This document shows, piece after piece, positions 41,950 to 50,319 of a stretch of 64,000 nt of DNA. The notes under the pieces were generated by a model. The model saw nothing but the letters and a program-made list of their open reading frames with translations, made no database searches and was not told where the DNA came from. Origin of the DNA: Lachnospiraceae bacterium AM93-12TA (GTDB lineage Bacteria > Bacillota > Clostridia > Lachnospirales > Lachnospiraceae); assembly GCA_027698105.1 (NCBI GenBank), contig JAQERH010000010.1, forward strand, positions 1 to 64,000, in the 5' to 3' direction. The first letter of the stretch is position 1. Each line of letters starts with the position of its first letter. The position numbers were made by a program, and so were the translations under genes.

Positions 41950-42330
41950 ATGAGTCTGAAATTTTATGTTTGCAAGCATTGTGGAAATATTGTTACTTTT
42001 GTAAAGAATGCAGGAGTGCCTGTGATGTGCTGTGGTGAGAAGATGAGCGAGATTGTTCCGGGAACCAGTGACGGCGCTCATGAGAAGCACGTTCCTGTAG
42101 TAGAGGCAGAGGGAAAGAAGATTACAGTAAAGGTAGGAGAGGTTGAGCATCCTATGTTAGAGGCTCACTGGATTCAGTGGATCGCTCTGGAGACTAAGAG
42201 GGGAAGCCAGATCAAGTACCTGAATCCGGGCGAGAAGCCAGAGGCTCAGTTTATTCTCAGCGAGGATGATGAGGCAGTGGCAGCTTATGAGTACTGCAAC
42301 CTTCACGGACTCTGGAAGAAAGAGATCTAA
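41950..42330 (+). CDS. dfx: Desulfoferrodoxin (superoxide reductase)
   Basis: A 126-residue two-centre superoxide reductase. The desulforedoxin-type FeCys4 site is formed by C8, C11, C27 and C28; the catalytic His4-Cys site is in HEKHVP, the later EH and AHW histidines, and CNLHG near the end. It reduces superoxide to peroxide with electrons from rubredoxin, present at 10.8 kb. AGGAGGAA precedes the ATG. It is monocistronic with its own promoter, operator-like palindrome and terminator. Confidence 0.97.
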   Translation: MSLKFYVCKHCGNIVTFVKNAGVPVMCCGEKMSEIVPGTSDGAHEKHVPVVEAEGKKITVKVGEVEHPMLEAHWIQWIALETKRGSQIKYLNPGEKPEAQFILSEDDEAVAAYEYCNLHGLWKKEI

Positions 42331-42334
42331 AAAT

Positions 42335-42395
42335 AAAGGGAGGAAGTGTTTTTCACTAGCTTTTGTGGAGCAGGAAAACATTTCCTCCCTTTTTA
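42335..42395. terminator. Bidirectional terminator after dfx
   Basis: AAAGGGAGGAAGTGTTTT pairs with AAAACATTTCCTCCCTTT around a 23-nt loop, with TTTTT on the right and A-rich sequence on the left; it serves dfx and the convergent gene pair. Confidence 0.88.
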
Positions 42396-42401
42396 CGTCT
42401 T

Positions 42402-42686
42402 TTACTTTTTCCTGCCTCCGAATTTTTTTGAGAGGGTTCGAAGCATTTCTACCCGTTTTTTTTCAGCAGGACTCATTTTTGCTGTCAGAATGGATACTAA
42501 AAGTTCTGTCTCCGCATCTGTAAACTGAAACTGGCTGGATCCGGCAGCGATACTCATAAAGAGAGGCATCAGCTTGTCTTTGGGAGTCTGTTCTACTGTT
42601 TCTGCCAGCTTTGTCAAATAGTTTAATTTTTCCTGATTCATTGTTTTAAGTCTTGGATCCTGTTTCCAGGCAGTGTTCATATTCAT
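42402..42686 (-). CDS. Small protein of unknown function, second of a pair
   Basis: A 94-residue soluble helical protein with a Lys-rich end. Its ATG shares one base with the stop of the preceding gene (TAATG), so they are translationally coupled; AAAGGA lies upstream. No family is recognised. Coupling and shared size suggest it works with its neighbour, possibly as a regulatory or envelope-stress complex; nothing in the sequence says which. Confidence 0.72.
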   Translation of the reverse strand: MNMNTAWKQDPRLKTMNQEKLNYLTKLAETVEQTPKDKLMPLFMSIAAGSSQFQFTDAETELLVSILTAKMSPAEKKRVEMLRTLSKKFGGRKK

Positions 42687-43243
42687 TATATCCTTTCTGA
42701 TACATTCTGCATGGTCTGCATGAGAAGCTGAGCTGTTTCCAGCTTTGACTGTTGCTCTGGCGGCAGCATATTTTTCAGGTGTTCAATAGAAAAATGGGGG
42801 CCTTCCCGCTGAAATCCGTTGGAAGTTTCAGAACCGGAGACTTCTGCGTCAGCGTTTTCCATTCTTTTAGAGCCGTGTTCCCTCATAGAATGCTCTCCGG
42901 CAGATTCGCGGTAAGACTGATAGATCCTGGAGCCCTGAAGAAAATTTATAATCAAATCAATAAACTCCTGCTCCTGAGATGTTCCATAGGGTTTCATGGC
43001 ATTTAACATATCAAGAGGAGAGGAAGGGGCATCCGCCTCCAGAGAGCAGATCCCTACCATGCCGTCTTCCTTCTCTTCAAAAAGCTTCATGGTGCGTTCT
43101 AATTCACTGAGTTTGACAATCATGGAGAAGAAACGCTGCTCAGGCACATGTATGTAGGGAAGGGCGGCCTTAATCATCTGCAGGCGGGGAGAGGCAGTCA
43201 GATAATCTAAATCCGTCATTTTTAAATCAGATTCCGTTTTCAT
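42686..43243 (-). CDS. Protein of unknown function, first of a pair
   Basis: A 185-residue soluble protein, helical, with a polar low-complexity middle (about 115-150: AGEHSMREHGSKR onward) linking two helical parts. No signal or membrane segment. It overlaps the next gene by one base. I do not recognise the family. Upstream of it (43244-43380) only a small ORF on the other strand is seen. Confidence 0.72.
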   Translation of the reverse strand: MKTESDLKMTDLDYLTASPRLQMIKAALPYIHVPEQRFFSMIVKLSELERTMKLFEEKEDGMVGICSLEADAPSSPLDMLNAMKPYGTSQEQEFIDLIINFLQGSRIYQSYRESAGEHSMREHGSKRMENADAEVSGSETSNGFQREGPHFSIEHLKNMLPPEQQSKLETAQLLMQTMQNVSERI

Positions 43244-43380
43244 GGAAATAACCTCTGTTCGGCAGTTCTTTTACCTCAATCTATGCGAAACTTCAAAAAA
43301 ACATGACAGCGCCAAGCGGCCTATATTGCACAGCCTGTTTTGCAGCAGCATATAATGGAATTATATAGGAGGTTGAAGCG

Positions 43381-43536
43381 ATGGGAATTCGTTTAATTAT
43401 AGAAGGAAACGCAGTATATGAAATTGATGAGGACTGTGTGGCCTGCAGACAGGAGAACCGGGACAGCGTTCCGGTTCTACAGAAAAAGCAGGAGAATCAG
43501 GCTCAGAACCGGGATTTTTCTGATTGTCCATCATAA
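43381..43536 (+). CDS. 51-residue conserved small protein, unknown function
   Basis: A 51-residue acidic protein beginning MGIRLIIEGNAVYEIDEDC with a short beta-like N terminus and a polar tail. AGGAGG lies 7 nt before the ATG and a TATAAT at 43351-43356, supporting expression. I recall similar small peptides in related Clostridia but no assigned function. Confidence 0.7.
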   Translation: MGIRLIIEGNAVYEIDEDCVACRQENRDSVPVLQKKQENQAQNRDFSDCPS

Positions 43537-43606
43537 AGATTTATGATAAAATAAAAGAGAAAAACGAAAAGAAACGAAACATTTAAAATTAAGAAACAAA
43601 CGCGGC

Positions 43607-43648
43607 ACAGAAGCCCGGAGGCCGGACAGGCTCCGGGCTTCTGTCCGG
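43607..43648 (+). promoter_or_regulatory. Mutually exclusive hairpins upstream of the molybdenum hydroxylase
   Basis: Hairpin A: ACAGAAGCCCGGAG (43607-43620) with its exact complement (43631-43644). Hairpin B: CCGGACAG (43622-43629) with CTGTCCGG (43641-43648). They share the 3' arm and cannot coexist. A purine-rich ribosome site follows at 43657-43662, so B could act on translation or A on transcription of the operon. Confidence 0.55.
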
Positions 43649-43668
43649 AATAATAAGGGGGGTATCCT

Positions 43669-44463
43669 GTGATTCATTATAACCATTTTGTTATGGCCGA
43701 GAGCCTGGAACAGGCGTATGAGCTGAACCAGAAAAAGTCAGCCGTGATCTGCGGAGGCTTTTGCTGGCTGAGACTTCAGAACCGCACGGTTCAGACCCTG
43801 ATTGATTTAAGTGGCCTGGGACTTGACCAGATTGAAGAGACAGAAGAAGGATTTGAAATCGGCTCCATGGTCTCTTTAAGAAAACTGGAAACCCATAAGG
43901 GATTTCAGGCGTGGACAAGGGGAGCCAGCGCAGACAGCCTGCGTCATATCGTGGGAACACAGTTCAGAAACTGCGCCACTGTAGGGGGCAGTATTTATGG
44001 ACGCTTTGGTTTTTCTGATGTTCTGACACTGTTTCTGGCTCTGGACGCTCAGGTGAAGCTGTTTAAAGGCGGTGTGCTTCCGCTTCGGGACTTTTTAGAT
44101 CGGAAAGAGGATGGAGATATTCTTCTTTCTATTCTGGTGAAAAAGGGACAGGCCTTTGCAGCCTATGAGAGTATGAGAAATGAGGCAGTGGATTTTCCGG
44201 TGCTGACAGCGGCAGTTTGCCTGAGAGACAGCGGGTTCACTGTTGCCGTGGGAGCCAGACCTGGAAAAGCAAGGGTGATTTCAGTTCCTGCGACAGAGCT
44301 TCCAGGAGAAAAAATCCAGAGGGAAGAGGCGGTGAAGGCTCTGACAGAGAAATTTATTTATGGAACGAATATGAGGGCTTCTGCTGAATACAGAAAATAT
44401 CTGGCAGGTGTTCTGGTGTCCAGATGCCTTGAGAAAATTGAGACAGACAGGAAGGAGGGATAA
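43669..44463 (+). CDS. Molybdenum hydroxylase FAD subunit (CoxM/XdhB type)
   Basis: A 264-residue FAD-binding subunit of the xanthine dehydrogenase/CO dehydrogenase superfamily. The FAD loop region VICGGFCWLRL is atypical (usual AGGT-type loop), but TVGGSIYGRFGFSDVL matches the second FAD motif. GTG start with GGGGGG upstream. First gene of a complete three-subunit operon. The substrate is not indicated. Confidence 0.88.
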   Translation: MIHYNHFVMAESLEQAYELNQKKSAVICGGFCWLRLQNRTVQTLIDLSGLGLDQIEETEEGFEIGSMVSLRKLETHKGFQAWTRGASADSLRHIVGTQFRNCATVGGSIYGRFGFSDVLTLFLALDAQVKLFKGGVLPLRDFLDRKEDGDILLSILVKKGQAFAAYESMRNEAVDFPVLTAAVCLRDSGFTVAVGARPGKARVISVPATELPGEKIQREEAVKALTEKFIYGTNMRASAEYRKYLAGVLVSRCLEKIETDRKEG

Positions 44464-44468
44464 ATACT

Positions 44469-44942
44469 ATGGAATTAAAATGTATGATTAACGGACACCC
44501 AGTTACAGCTGATACAGAGGCCGGCCTGTCCCTTCTTCAGTTCCTCAGAAAACAGGGATATAAAAGTGTAAAATGTGGCTGTGAGACCACTAATTGCGGT
44601 CTCTGTACAGTCTGGCTGGACGGAATTCCGGTACTTTCCTGCGCGGTTCCCGCTATGCGTGTTCAGGGACGTCAGGTGACAACTCTGGAGGGACTGAAAG
44701 AGGAGGCGGAGGAATTTGGCCGTTTCCTGGGAGAGCAGGGGGCGGAGCAGTGCGGCTTCTGTTCACCGGGATTTATTATGAACGTGCTGGCTATGGAACG
44801 GGAATTTGAAGAAATTCCATCCTCAGAGGAGATTAGAGAATATCTGTCTGGAAATCTCTGCCGCTGTACTGGCTACGCCGGACAGATGAGGGCAGTTAAA
44901 AACTGGCTGGAATATAGAAAAGGAAAGAAAGGAGGGAAATAG
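44469..44942 (+). CDS. Molybdenum hydroxylase 2Fe-2S subunit (CoxS/XdhC type)
   Basis: A 157-residue iron-sulfur subunit with both clusters: the N-terminal plant-type site in CGCETTNCGLC...C and the C-terminal CGFCSPG...CRCTGY. It passes electrons from the molybdenum site to the FAD. It begins 5 nt after the FAD subunit stop and ends just before the large subunit. Confidence 0.94.
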   Translation: MELKCMINGHPVTADTEAGLSLLQFLRKQGYKSVKCGCETTNCGLCTVWLDGIPVLSCAVPAMRVQGRQVTTLEGLKEEAEEFGRFLGEQGAEQCGFCSPGFIMNVLAMEREFEEIPSSEEIREYLSGNLCRCTGYAGQMRAVKNWLEYRKGKKGGK

Positions 44943-44944
44943 GT

Positions 44945-47311
44945 ATGGAAAAACCAGTAAATGCAGAGCAGGAAAACAGGCTGCCTGACTTTGGCAAAAC
45001 AGTGCGTGAAGACAGAGAAGACTGTTTAAGGAAGCAGGGCTTTGTTACACGCCCTACGATAAAAAAAGATGCCATGGCTCTTGTGACAGGGCGTCTTGTT
45101 TACACAGATGATCTGGCTCCTGCAGACTGTCTGACAGTGAAGGTGCTGAGAAGCCCTCATGCCCATGCTCTGGTCAGGGAAATACATACAGAGCAGGCCA
45201 AAAAAGTGCCGGGAGTAGTGTGTGTGCTGACGTGGGAAGATTCTCCGCAGCTTCGTTTTACTCAGGCAGGACAGACGTATCCGGAACCGAGTCCCTATGA
45301 CAGATATATTATTGACAGGAGAGTCCGGTTTGTGGGAGATGTGGCTGCTATTGTAGCTGCTGAGACAGAAGAGGCGGCAGATAAAGCACTGAAGCTCATT
45401 AAAGTAGAATATGAAGTGCTGACTCCAGTGCTGGATTTCCGGACTGCCAAGGACAACCCTGTGCTGGTACATCCGGAGGAGGACTGGAAAGCACTTTGTC
45501 CGGTAGGGGCGGACAATAAGAGAAATCTCTGCGCCAGCGGCAGCGAGGAGGAAGGGGACGTGGAGGGAACTTTTGACCGCTGCGATCTGGTGATTGAAAG
45601 AATCTATCACACAAAGGCCAATAATCAGACAATGATGGAGACCTTTAGAAGCTATACCTGCCTGGATGCATTTGGACGTCTGAACGTGGTTGCCTCTACC
45701 CAGGTTCCCTTCCATATCAGAAGGATTTTAGCGAATGCCCTGGGAATTGAAAAATCCAGAGTCAGGGTGGTAAAGCCTCGAATCGGCGGAGGATTTGGAG
45801 CGAAACAGACGGGTGTTTCAGAGATTTATCCGGCTCTTGTTACCATGAAAACAGGACGTCCGGCGAAGATGGTATATTCCCGGTATGAATCCATGATAGC
45901 ATCCTCCCCCCGCCACGAGATGGAGATCCGGGTGAAGATGGGGCTGTCAAAAGAAGGCATCGTCCGGGCGATAGATGTTTACACCCTGTCTAATACGGGC
46001 GCTTATGGAGAACACGGCCCTACTACAGTGGGACTGTCAGGACATAAGTCCATTCCGATTTATACACCGGAAGCCTTCCGCTTTTCCTATGATGTGGTGT
46101 ACACAAACTTCCAGTCTGCCGGAGCCTATCGGGGCTACGGGGCGACTCAGGGGCTTTTTGCCGTGGAGTCTGCGTTAAACGAAGCGGCCGATATGCTGGG
46201 AATCGATCCGCTTACTATCCGCAGAAAGAATTTTCTGAAGGAAGGCCAGATCATGCCTGCCTACTACCATGAGCTGTTAGAGAGCTGTCATGTGGAAGAG
46301 TGCATGGATCGGGCAGCCAGGATGATGAACTGGGATGAAAAGTTCCCCAGACGTGATATGGGAAATGGAAAAGTCCGCGGAGTGGGAGTCGGCATTTCCA
46401 TGCAGGGCTCCGGTATTTCCGGCGTGGATGTGGGAACCGTGTCCATCCGCCTGGCAGACAGCGGCCATTACAATATGATGATCGGGGCAACCGATATGGG
46501 AACTGGATGCGATACAATTCTGGCCCAGATTGCGGCGGACTGCCTGGAGTGTGATGTGGATCAGGTTGTAGTCTTTGGCGTAGATACAGACAGCTCGCCT
46601 TATGATTCCGGCTCTTATGCATCCAGCACTACCTATATCACGGGCCAGGCCACGATTCAGGCCTGTGGACAGCTGAGAGAAAAAATTGTGAAGACAGGGG
46701 CTGAAATGCTTCATGTGGAGAGCGAACAGGCTGATTTTGACGGTGCATTTGTCTATGTGCTGGGCGATGAAGAAAAAAGAGTCTCCCTGGCAGATATTTC
46801 TACCAGAAGCATGTGCGGAAACCAGATGGCGCTGGAAGCTTCAGCAGCTCACTCTTCTCCTAAATCTCCGCCGCCATTTATGTGCGGAATGGCAGAGGTA
46901 GAGGTTGATTTAGCCACAGGACAGATTGAGGTGGTCAATTACAAGGCAGCTGTGGACTGCGGAACGGTAATCAATCCTCCGCTTGCCAGAGTCCAGGCAG
47001 AGGGCGGCATTGTCCAGGGAATTGGAATGACACTGTATGAGGATATCAACTACACAGAGAAGGGACGTCTGAAGGAAAATTCCTTTATGCAGTATAAGAT
47101 TCCGTCCAGACTGGAAATTCCGGATCTGGAAGTGGAATTTGAGTCCAGCTATGAGCCTACCGGCCCCTTCGGCGCTAAATCCATCGGAGAGGTGGTAATC
47201 AATACGCCGGCTCCTGCTATTGCCCAGGCAGTGTATAACGCCACAGGTCTTCGTTTCAGAGAGCTTCCGATTACGCCTGAAAAGATTGTCAGGGGACTTG
47301 GAAAGCTGTGA
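44945..47311 (+). CDS. Molybdenum hydroxylase large subunit (CoxL/XdhA type)
   Basis: A 788-residue molybdopterin-binding subunit. Family motifs: GGGFGAKQ, AYRGYGATQ, and near the C terminus FGAKSIGE, whose Glu is the catalytic base in xanthine oxidase-type enzymes. The N terminus carries about 35 extra residues before the usual opening. Ring-hydroxylated substrates (purines, nicotinate, others) or CO are all possible; active-loop details here do not decide. It overlaps the MocA-like gene by 4 nt. Confidence 0.93.
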   Translation: MEKPVNAEQENRLPDFGKTVREDREDCLRKQGFVTRPTIKKDAMALVTGRLVYTDDLAPADCLTVKVLRSPHAHALVREIHTEQAKKVPGVVCVLTWEDSPQLRFTQAGQTYPEPSPYDRYIIDRRVRFVGDVAAIVAAETEEAADKALKLIKVEYEVLTPVLDFRTAKDNPVLVHPEEDWKALCPVGADNKRNLCASGSEEEGDVEGTFDRCDLVIERIYHTKANNQTMMETFRSYTCLDAFGRLNVVASTQVPFHIRRILANALGIEKSRVRVVKPRIGGGFGAKQTGVSEIYPALVTMKTGRPAKMVYSRYESMIASSPRHEMEIRVKMGLSKEGIVRAIDVYTLSNTGAYGEHGPTTVGLSGHKSIPIYTPEAFRFSYDVVYTNFQSAGAYRGYGATQGLFAVESALNEAADMLGIDPLTIRRKNFLKEGQIMPAYYHELLESCHVEECMDRAARMMNWDEKFPRRDMGNGKVRGVGVGISMQGSGISGVDVGTVSIRLADSGHYNMMIGATDMGTGCDTILAQIAADCLECDVDQVVVFGVDTDSSPYDSGSYASSTTYITGQATIQACGQLREKIVKTGAEMLHVESEQADFDGAFVYVLGDEEKRVSLADISTRSMCGNQMALEASAAHSSPKSPPPFMCGMAEVEVDLATGQIEVVNYKAAVDCGTVINPPLARVQAEGGIVQGIGMTLYEDINYTEKGRLKENSFMQYKIPSRLEIPDLEVEFESSYEPTGPFGAKSIGEVVINTPAPAIAQAVYNATGLRFRELPITPEKIVRGLGKL

Positions 47312-47910
47312 TGATTTACTATATTCTTCTGGCTTCCGGACTGTCCAGACGGTTTCAGGGAGAGAATAAATTGTTTTATCAGGTGGAGGGCCTGCCGATG
47401 TATCGGCGGGCCCTGTCCTGTGCCTGTCGTGTAAGAGAAGAACTGAAGGCAGAAAGAGAATGGGACGTGCAGATTCTTGTGGTTACTGCCTATGAGGAGA
47501 TTATCAGGGAGGCAGAAAAGGCATCGTCTCTTGTTGTGGTAAACAGAGAACCGGAGGAAGGAATCTCCCTTTCTGTCCGCCTGGGAATTCAGGCGGCAGA
47601 ACCGGATAAGGAAGACTGGCTGCTGTTTTCCGTCTGCGATCAGCCGTGGCTGATCGCAGACGAGGTAAAAGCCATGATGATCCGGACTGTTTTATCCGGA
47701 AAGGGGATAGGCGCTCTGGCTTTCCAGGGCGAACCAGGCAATCCAGTTATGTTCCGAGTGAGCTATTGCAGGGAACTATGGGATCTTCAGGGAGATCGGG
47801 GCGGTAAGTCAGTGCTTAAAAAGCATCGGGAGGATGTGATTCTGACAGAGGCTGTAAGTTCCAGGTCACTTACTGATATAGATACAAAGCCTGGAGACGG
47901 CAGCCCGTAA
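47308..47910 (+). CDS. MocA-like molybdenum cofactor nucleotidyltransferase
   Basis: A 200-residue NTP-transferase fold protein of the MocA/MobA-like group. The opening YYILLASGLSRRFQGENKL is the nucleotide loop (usually LAAGxSxRMGxxK), and a D in SVCDQPW marks the metal site. It probably cytidylylates the cofactor (MCD) for the enzyme encoded upstream, with which it overlaps by ATGA. The first loop has a Ser in place of the second Ala of the typical form. Confidence 0.88.
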   Translation: MMIYYILLASGLSRRFQGENKLFYQVEGLPMYRRALSCACRVREELKAEREWDVQILVVTAYEEIIREAEKASSLVVVNREPEEGISLSVRLGIQAAEPDKEDWLLFSVCDQPWLIADEVKAMMIRTVLSGKGIGALAFQGEPGNPVMFRVSYCRELWDLQGDRGGKSVLKKHREDVILTEAVSSRSLTDIDTKPGDGSP

Positions 47911-47953
47911 CATGGCCAGTCTGATCGGTCATATTACGGGCTGCTTGTTTTTT
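47900..47953 (+). terminator. Rho-independent terminator of the molybdenum hydroxylase operon
   Basis: GCAGCCCGTAA (47900-47910) pairs with TTACGGGCTGC (47934-47944), followed by TTGTTTTTT. The mocA stop codon lies in the 5' arm. Confidence 0.9.
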
Positions 47954-48427
47954 CTAAAGACCCTTCATAGCCAGAACACTGTTCTGATATTCCCCGGTAA
48001 AGGTAACCTCTCTTCCAAACCAGGAAGGGGGGATAAACTGATTTGCTTCTTCTTCTGATTCAAATTCCACCTCTGCCAGAATCAGCCCCTGATAGGCGCC
48101 CTCGAACACGTCCAGTTCAACAGTCAGGCTGGAATCTGGAATCCCCGCATCTTTTGCAGGAATTAAATACCGCTTTTTTGTGAGTACAAGGCCGTCCGCT
48201 TTTTTCAGAAGATGGGCATAGGACTGGGCGTTTAAGGGCAGGTTGTACTCTTCTCTTGCCATCTTTCCGCGGGATTTATAAGTGAGATAAAAGAAATCGT
48301 CCTGTCTGCGTACCCGCACTACCGGATCCACGGAGAGATAGGCCTGTTCAATCTGCAGGATCGGATAGGAAAGACAGTTTTTTGGCATTTCTTCAGCTTC
48401 AATGAGATACTTTCGTTCAATTTCCAT
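47954..48427 (-). CDS. CYTH-domain protein (triphosphatase-like)
   Basis: A 157-residue CYTH-fold protein beginning with the EIERKYL signature (residues 2-8), with charged strands facing a tunnel: RVRRQ, LTYKSRG, ELDVFEG and EVEFESEEEA. Such enzymes hydrolyse inorganic triphosphate or nucleoside triphosphates; some make cAMP. Convergent with the molybdenum operon. AAAGGAG lies before the ATG. Confidence 0.92.
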   Translation of the reverse strand: MEIERKYLIEAEEMPKNCLSYPILQIEQAYLSVDPVVRVRRQDDFFYLTYKSRGKMAREEYNLPLNAQSYAHLLKKADGLVLTKKRYLIPAKDAGIPDSSLTVELDVFEGAYQGLILAEVEFESEEEANQFIPPSWFGREVTFTGEYQNSVLAMKGL

Positions 48428-48470
48428 GTGTTTATGCTCCTTTCATCTGCCTAAACCGGCATGATATCAT

Positions 48471-48479
48471 ATTATACCA
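48471..48479 (-). promoter_or_regulatory. Extended -10 promoter of the CYTH gene
   Basis: Minus-strand TGGTATAAT, 44 nt upstream of the start. The same motif occurs twice on the plus strand nearby. Confidence 0.55.
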
Positions 48480-48530
48480 CAGGTATCTCCTGTACTCAGC
48501 ACTCGATCAGTAGATATTCTGAAAAAAGAA

Positions 48531-48705
48531 TGGTATAATATCCGCAGAGCGGATATGGCATAATAACTCCAAAATGCAGCTGTGCTGCGCACATCTGCCG
48601 CTGCCTTTGGCAGCTAAAGTATTTTGTCGTTACCATATCAGGTGAAAACAAATGTCTGCTTCGCAGCCGCTTGTTTTCCTGCTGATATGGTATAATATCG
48701 GCAGA
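48531..48705 (+). repeat. Repeat-bounded element with two promoter-like direct repeats
   Basis: TGGTATAATATCCGCAGA (48531-48548) recurs at 48688-48705 with one mismatch, 157 bp apart; each holds an extended -10. Between them, TACCATATCAG (48631-48641) pairs with CTGATATGGTA (48682-48692) and GAAAACAA (48644-48651) with TTGTTTTC (48671-48678). No gene is seen in the 318-bp gap. The second copy is well placed as the promoter of the DUF975 gene. Confidence 0.6.
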
Positions 48706-48745
48706 TCAAAAGATATACCACGTAGGAAACAGAGGAGGAAAACGT

Positions 48746-49534
48746 ATGTGGTCAATCAGCGAGGTAAAAAAGAGGGGCTGGAGACAGATAGGGAGATACT
48801 ATTGGGCAGCTTTTCTTCTGCTTATTTTATTGGGCATAGCTGCCCGATTTGAAACTTCCATGAATGTCCATATGGAACGGGCTGTTTATGGGATCGTTCA
48901 GGGAGGGCTGGTACATGGCCTGCTCCATGGAGGATTTATGCACGGCTTTGAGCTGCCGGATATCGGATATATGGCAGAGAGCTTTTTATATGGAATCCTG
49001 GCCCTGTCGGGAATTGTGGGAATCGGAATCAGAATATTTATTGTCAATCCCATGGAGGTGGGCTGCAAACGCTTTTTTATGGAAAGCAGGAAGCTTGACC
49101 GCTCAGCCGGAATTGACAGGCTTCTCTTTGCGTTTATATCGGGAAGCTACCTGAATGTGGTAAAAATCATGTTTTTAAGGGATTTGTTTACTGCTCTTTG
49201 GAGTCTGCTTTTCATTGTGCCGGGTATTGTCAAGACTTATGAGTACGCGATGATTCCGTATATCTTATCAGAAAATCCGGAAGCTGCTCAGAGAGAGGTG
49301 TTTGCTGCCTCCAGGGAGATGATGCAGGGGAATAAACTCCAGCTGTTTGTATTTTACCTTTCCTTTATTGGATGGGTTCTTCTGGGAACTCTGTTCTTTG
49401 GAATCGGTATGCTGTTTGTTAATCCCTATATCCGGGCAGCGGAGGCGGAGATCTACAGCGAACTCAGGAGACACACAGCGATGTATTTAAAAGGCTTTCA
49501 TGAATCAGATTCCATGGAAGCAGGAGCCTGGTAG
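48746..49534 (+). CDS. DUF975 family membrane protein
   Basis: A 262-residue integral membrane protein of DUF975, with about five hydrophobic segments and the family NPMEVGCKRFFMESR and VPGIVKTYEYAMIPYILSENP motifs. Function is not known. A Gly/His/Met-rich loop (HGLLHGGFMHGFEL at about 50-66) stands out and might bind metal. AGGAGG precedes the ATG; a promoter element sits at 48688. Confidence 0.9.
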   Translation: MWSISEVKKRGWRQIGRYYWAAFLLLILLGIAARFETSMNVHMERAVYGIVQGGLVHGLLHGGFMHGFELPDIGYMAESFLYGILALSGIVGIGIRIFIVNPMEVGCKRFFMESRKLDRSAGIDRLLFAFISGSYLNVVKIMFLRDLFTALWSLLFIVPGIVKTYEYAMIPYILSENPEAAQREVFAASREMMQGNKLQLFVFYLSFIGWVLLGTLFFGIGMLFVNPYIRAAEAEIYSELRRHTAMYLKGFHESDSMEAGAW

Positions 49535-49605
49535 AAAACAGGCATGATAAGAAAGATTTATAAACAGAAAATAAAAAACAGACAGGAAGAACAGGAGGAA
49601 ATATA

Positions 49606-50160
49606 ATGGCAAAAGTATATGCATTTTTAGCAGATGGTCTTGAAGAGGTAGAGTGCCTGGCAGCAGTGGACGTGCTGATCCGGGGCGGAGTTTCAGTGAA
49701 ACTGATTTCCATCTCAGATAAGAGAGAGGTAACAGGATCCCACGGTTTTCGGATTACAGCTGACGCAGTTCTTGACGAGGTGGATTTAGATGGAGCTGAC
49801 GCATACTTTCTTCCAGGCGGCATGCCGGGAACCACTCATTTGAGAAATTGTGAGAAGCTGTGCAGCGCCCTTGTAAAGGCGGCAGGAGAGGGAAAGCGGC
49901 TGGCAGCCATCTGTGCAGCTCCCAGTGTGCTCGGTGAGCTGGGCCTTTTAGATGGAAAGAAGGCTACCTGCTATCCAGGCTTTGAGGACAGCCTGAAGGG
50001 CGCGTCCCATACGTCTCAGGGAGTTGTGACAGATGGCAGGGTGACGACAGCCAGAGGTCTGGGTTATGCGCTGGATCTGGGAATTGAACTTTTAGGCCTT
50101 CTTACATCCAGGGAGAATGGGGAGGCAGTGAAAGCCGCCATTCAGTACGACCAGAATTAA
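49606..50160 (+). CDS. DJ-1/PfpI family protein
   Basis: A 184-residue DJ-1-superfamily protein. The nucleophile Cys sits in AAICAAPSVLG and the conserved Glu in ADGLEEVE, matching the DJ-1/YajL branch. Activities proposed for the family (glyoxalase, chaperone, cysteine sensor) differ, so the role is open. AGGAGGAA precedes the ATG. It lies between the DUF975 gene and the trigger factor gene. Confidence 0.93.
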   Translation: MAKVYAFLADGLEEVECLAAVDVLIRGGVSVKLISISDKREVTGSHGFRITADAVLDEVDLDGADAYFLPGGMPGTTHLRNCEKLCSALVKAAGEGKRLAAICAAPSVLGELGLLDGKKATCYPGFEDSLKGASHTSQGVVTDGRVTTARGLGYALDLGIELLGLLTSRENGEAVKAAIQYDQN

Positions 50161-50244
50161 AGCTGAAAAATTAAAAAAACCAGGGAAAATAGTAGAAAAT
50201 CTCGTGAAAAGCCGTATTTTCTGCTGGCGTTTACGTAACACATA

Positions 50245-50253
50245 TGATATAAT
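50245..50253 (+). promoter_or_regulatory. Extended -10 promoter of tig
   Basis: TGATATAAT (perfect TATAAT with TG), 67 nt upstream of the tig start; no strong -35. Confidence 0.55.
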
Positions 50254-50319
50254 GCTATCTTGAAGTGTAACGCCCAGATGATACGGCGGTTCACATATAT
50301 TAAAGGAGGAACCCTTACA

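Noticed and set aside
43607-43648. Moco riboswitch upstream of the molybdenum hydroxylase
   Set aside because: The sequence lacks the conserved Moco-motif elements I know; only simple competing hairpins are seen.
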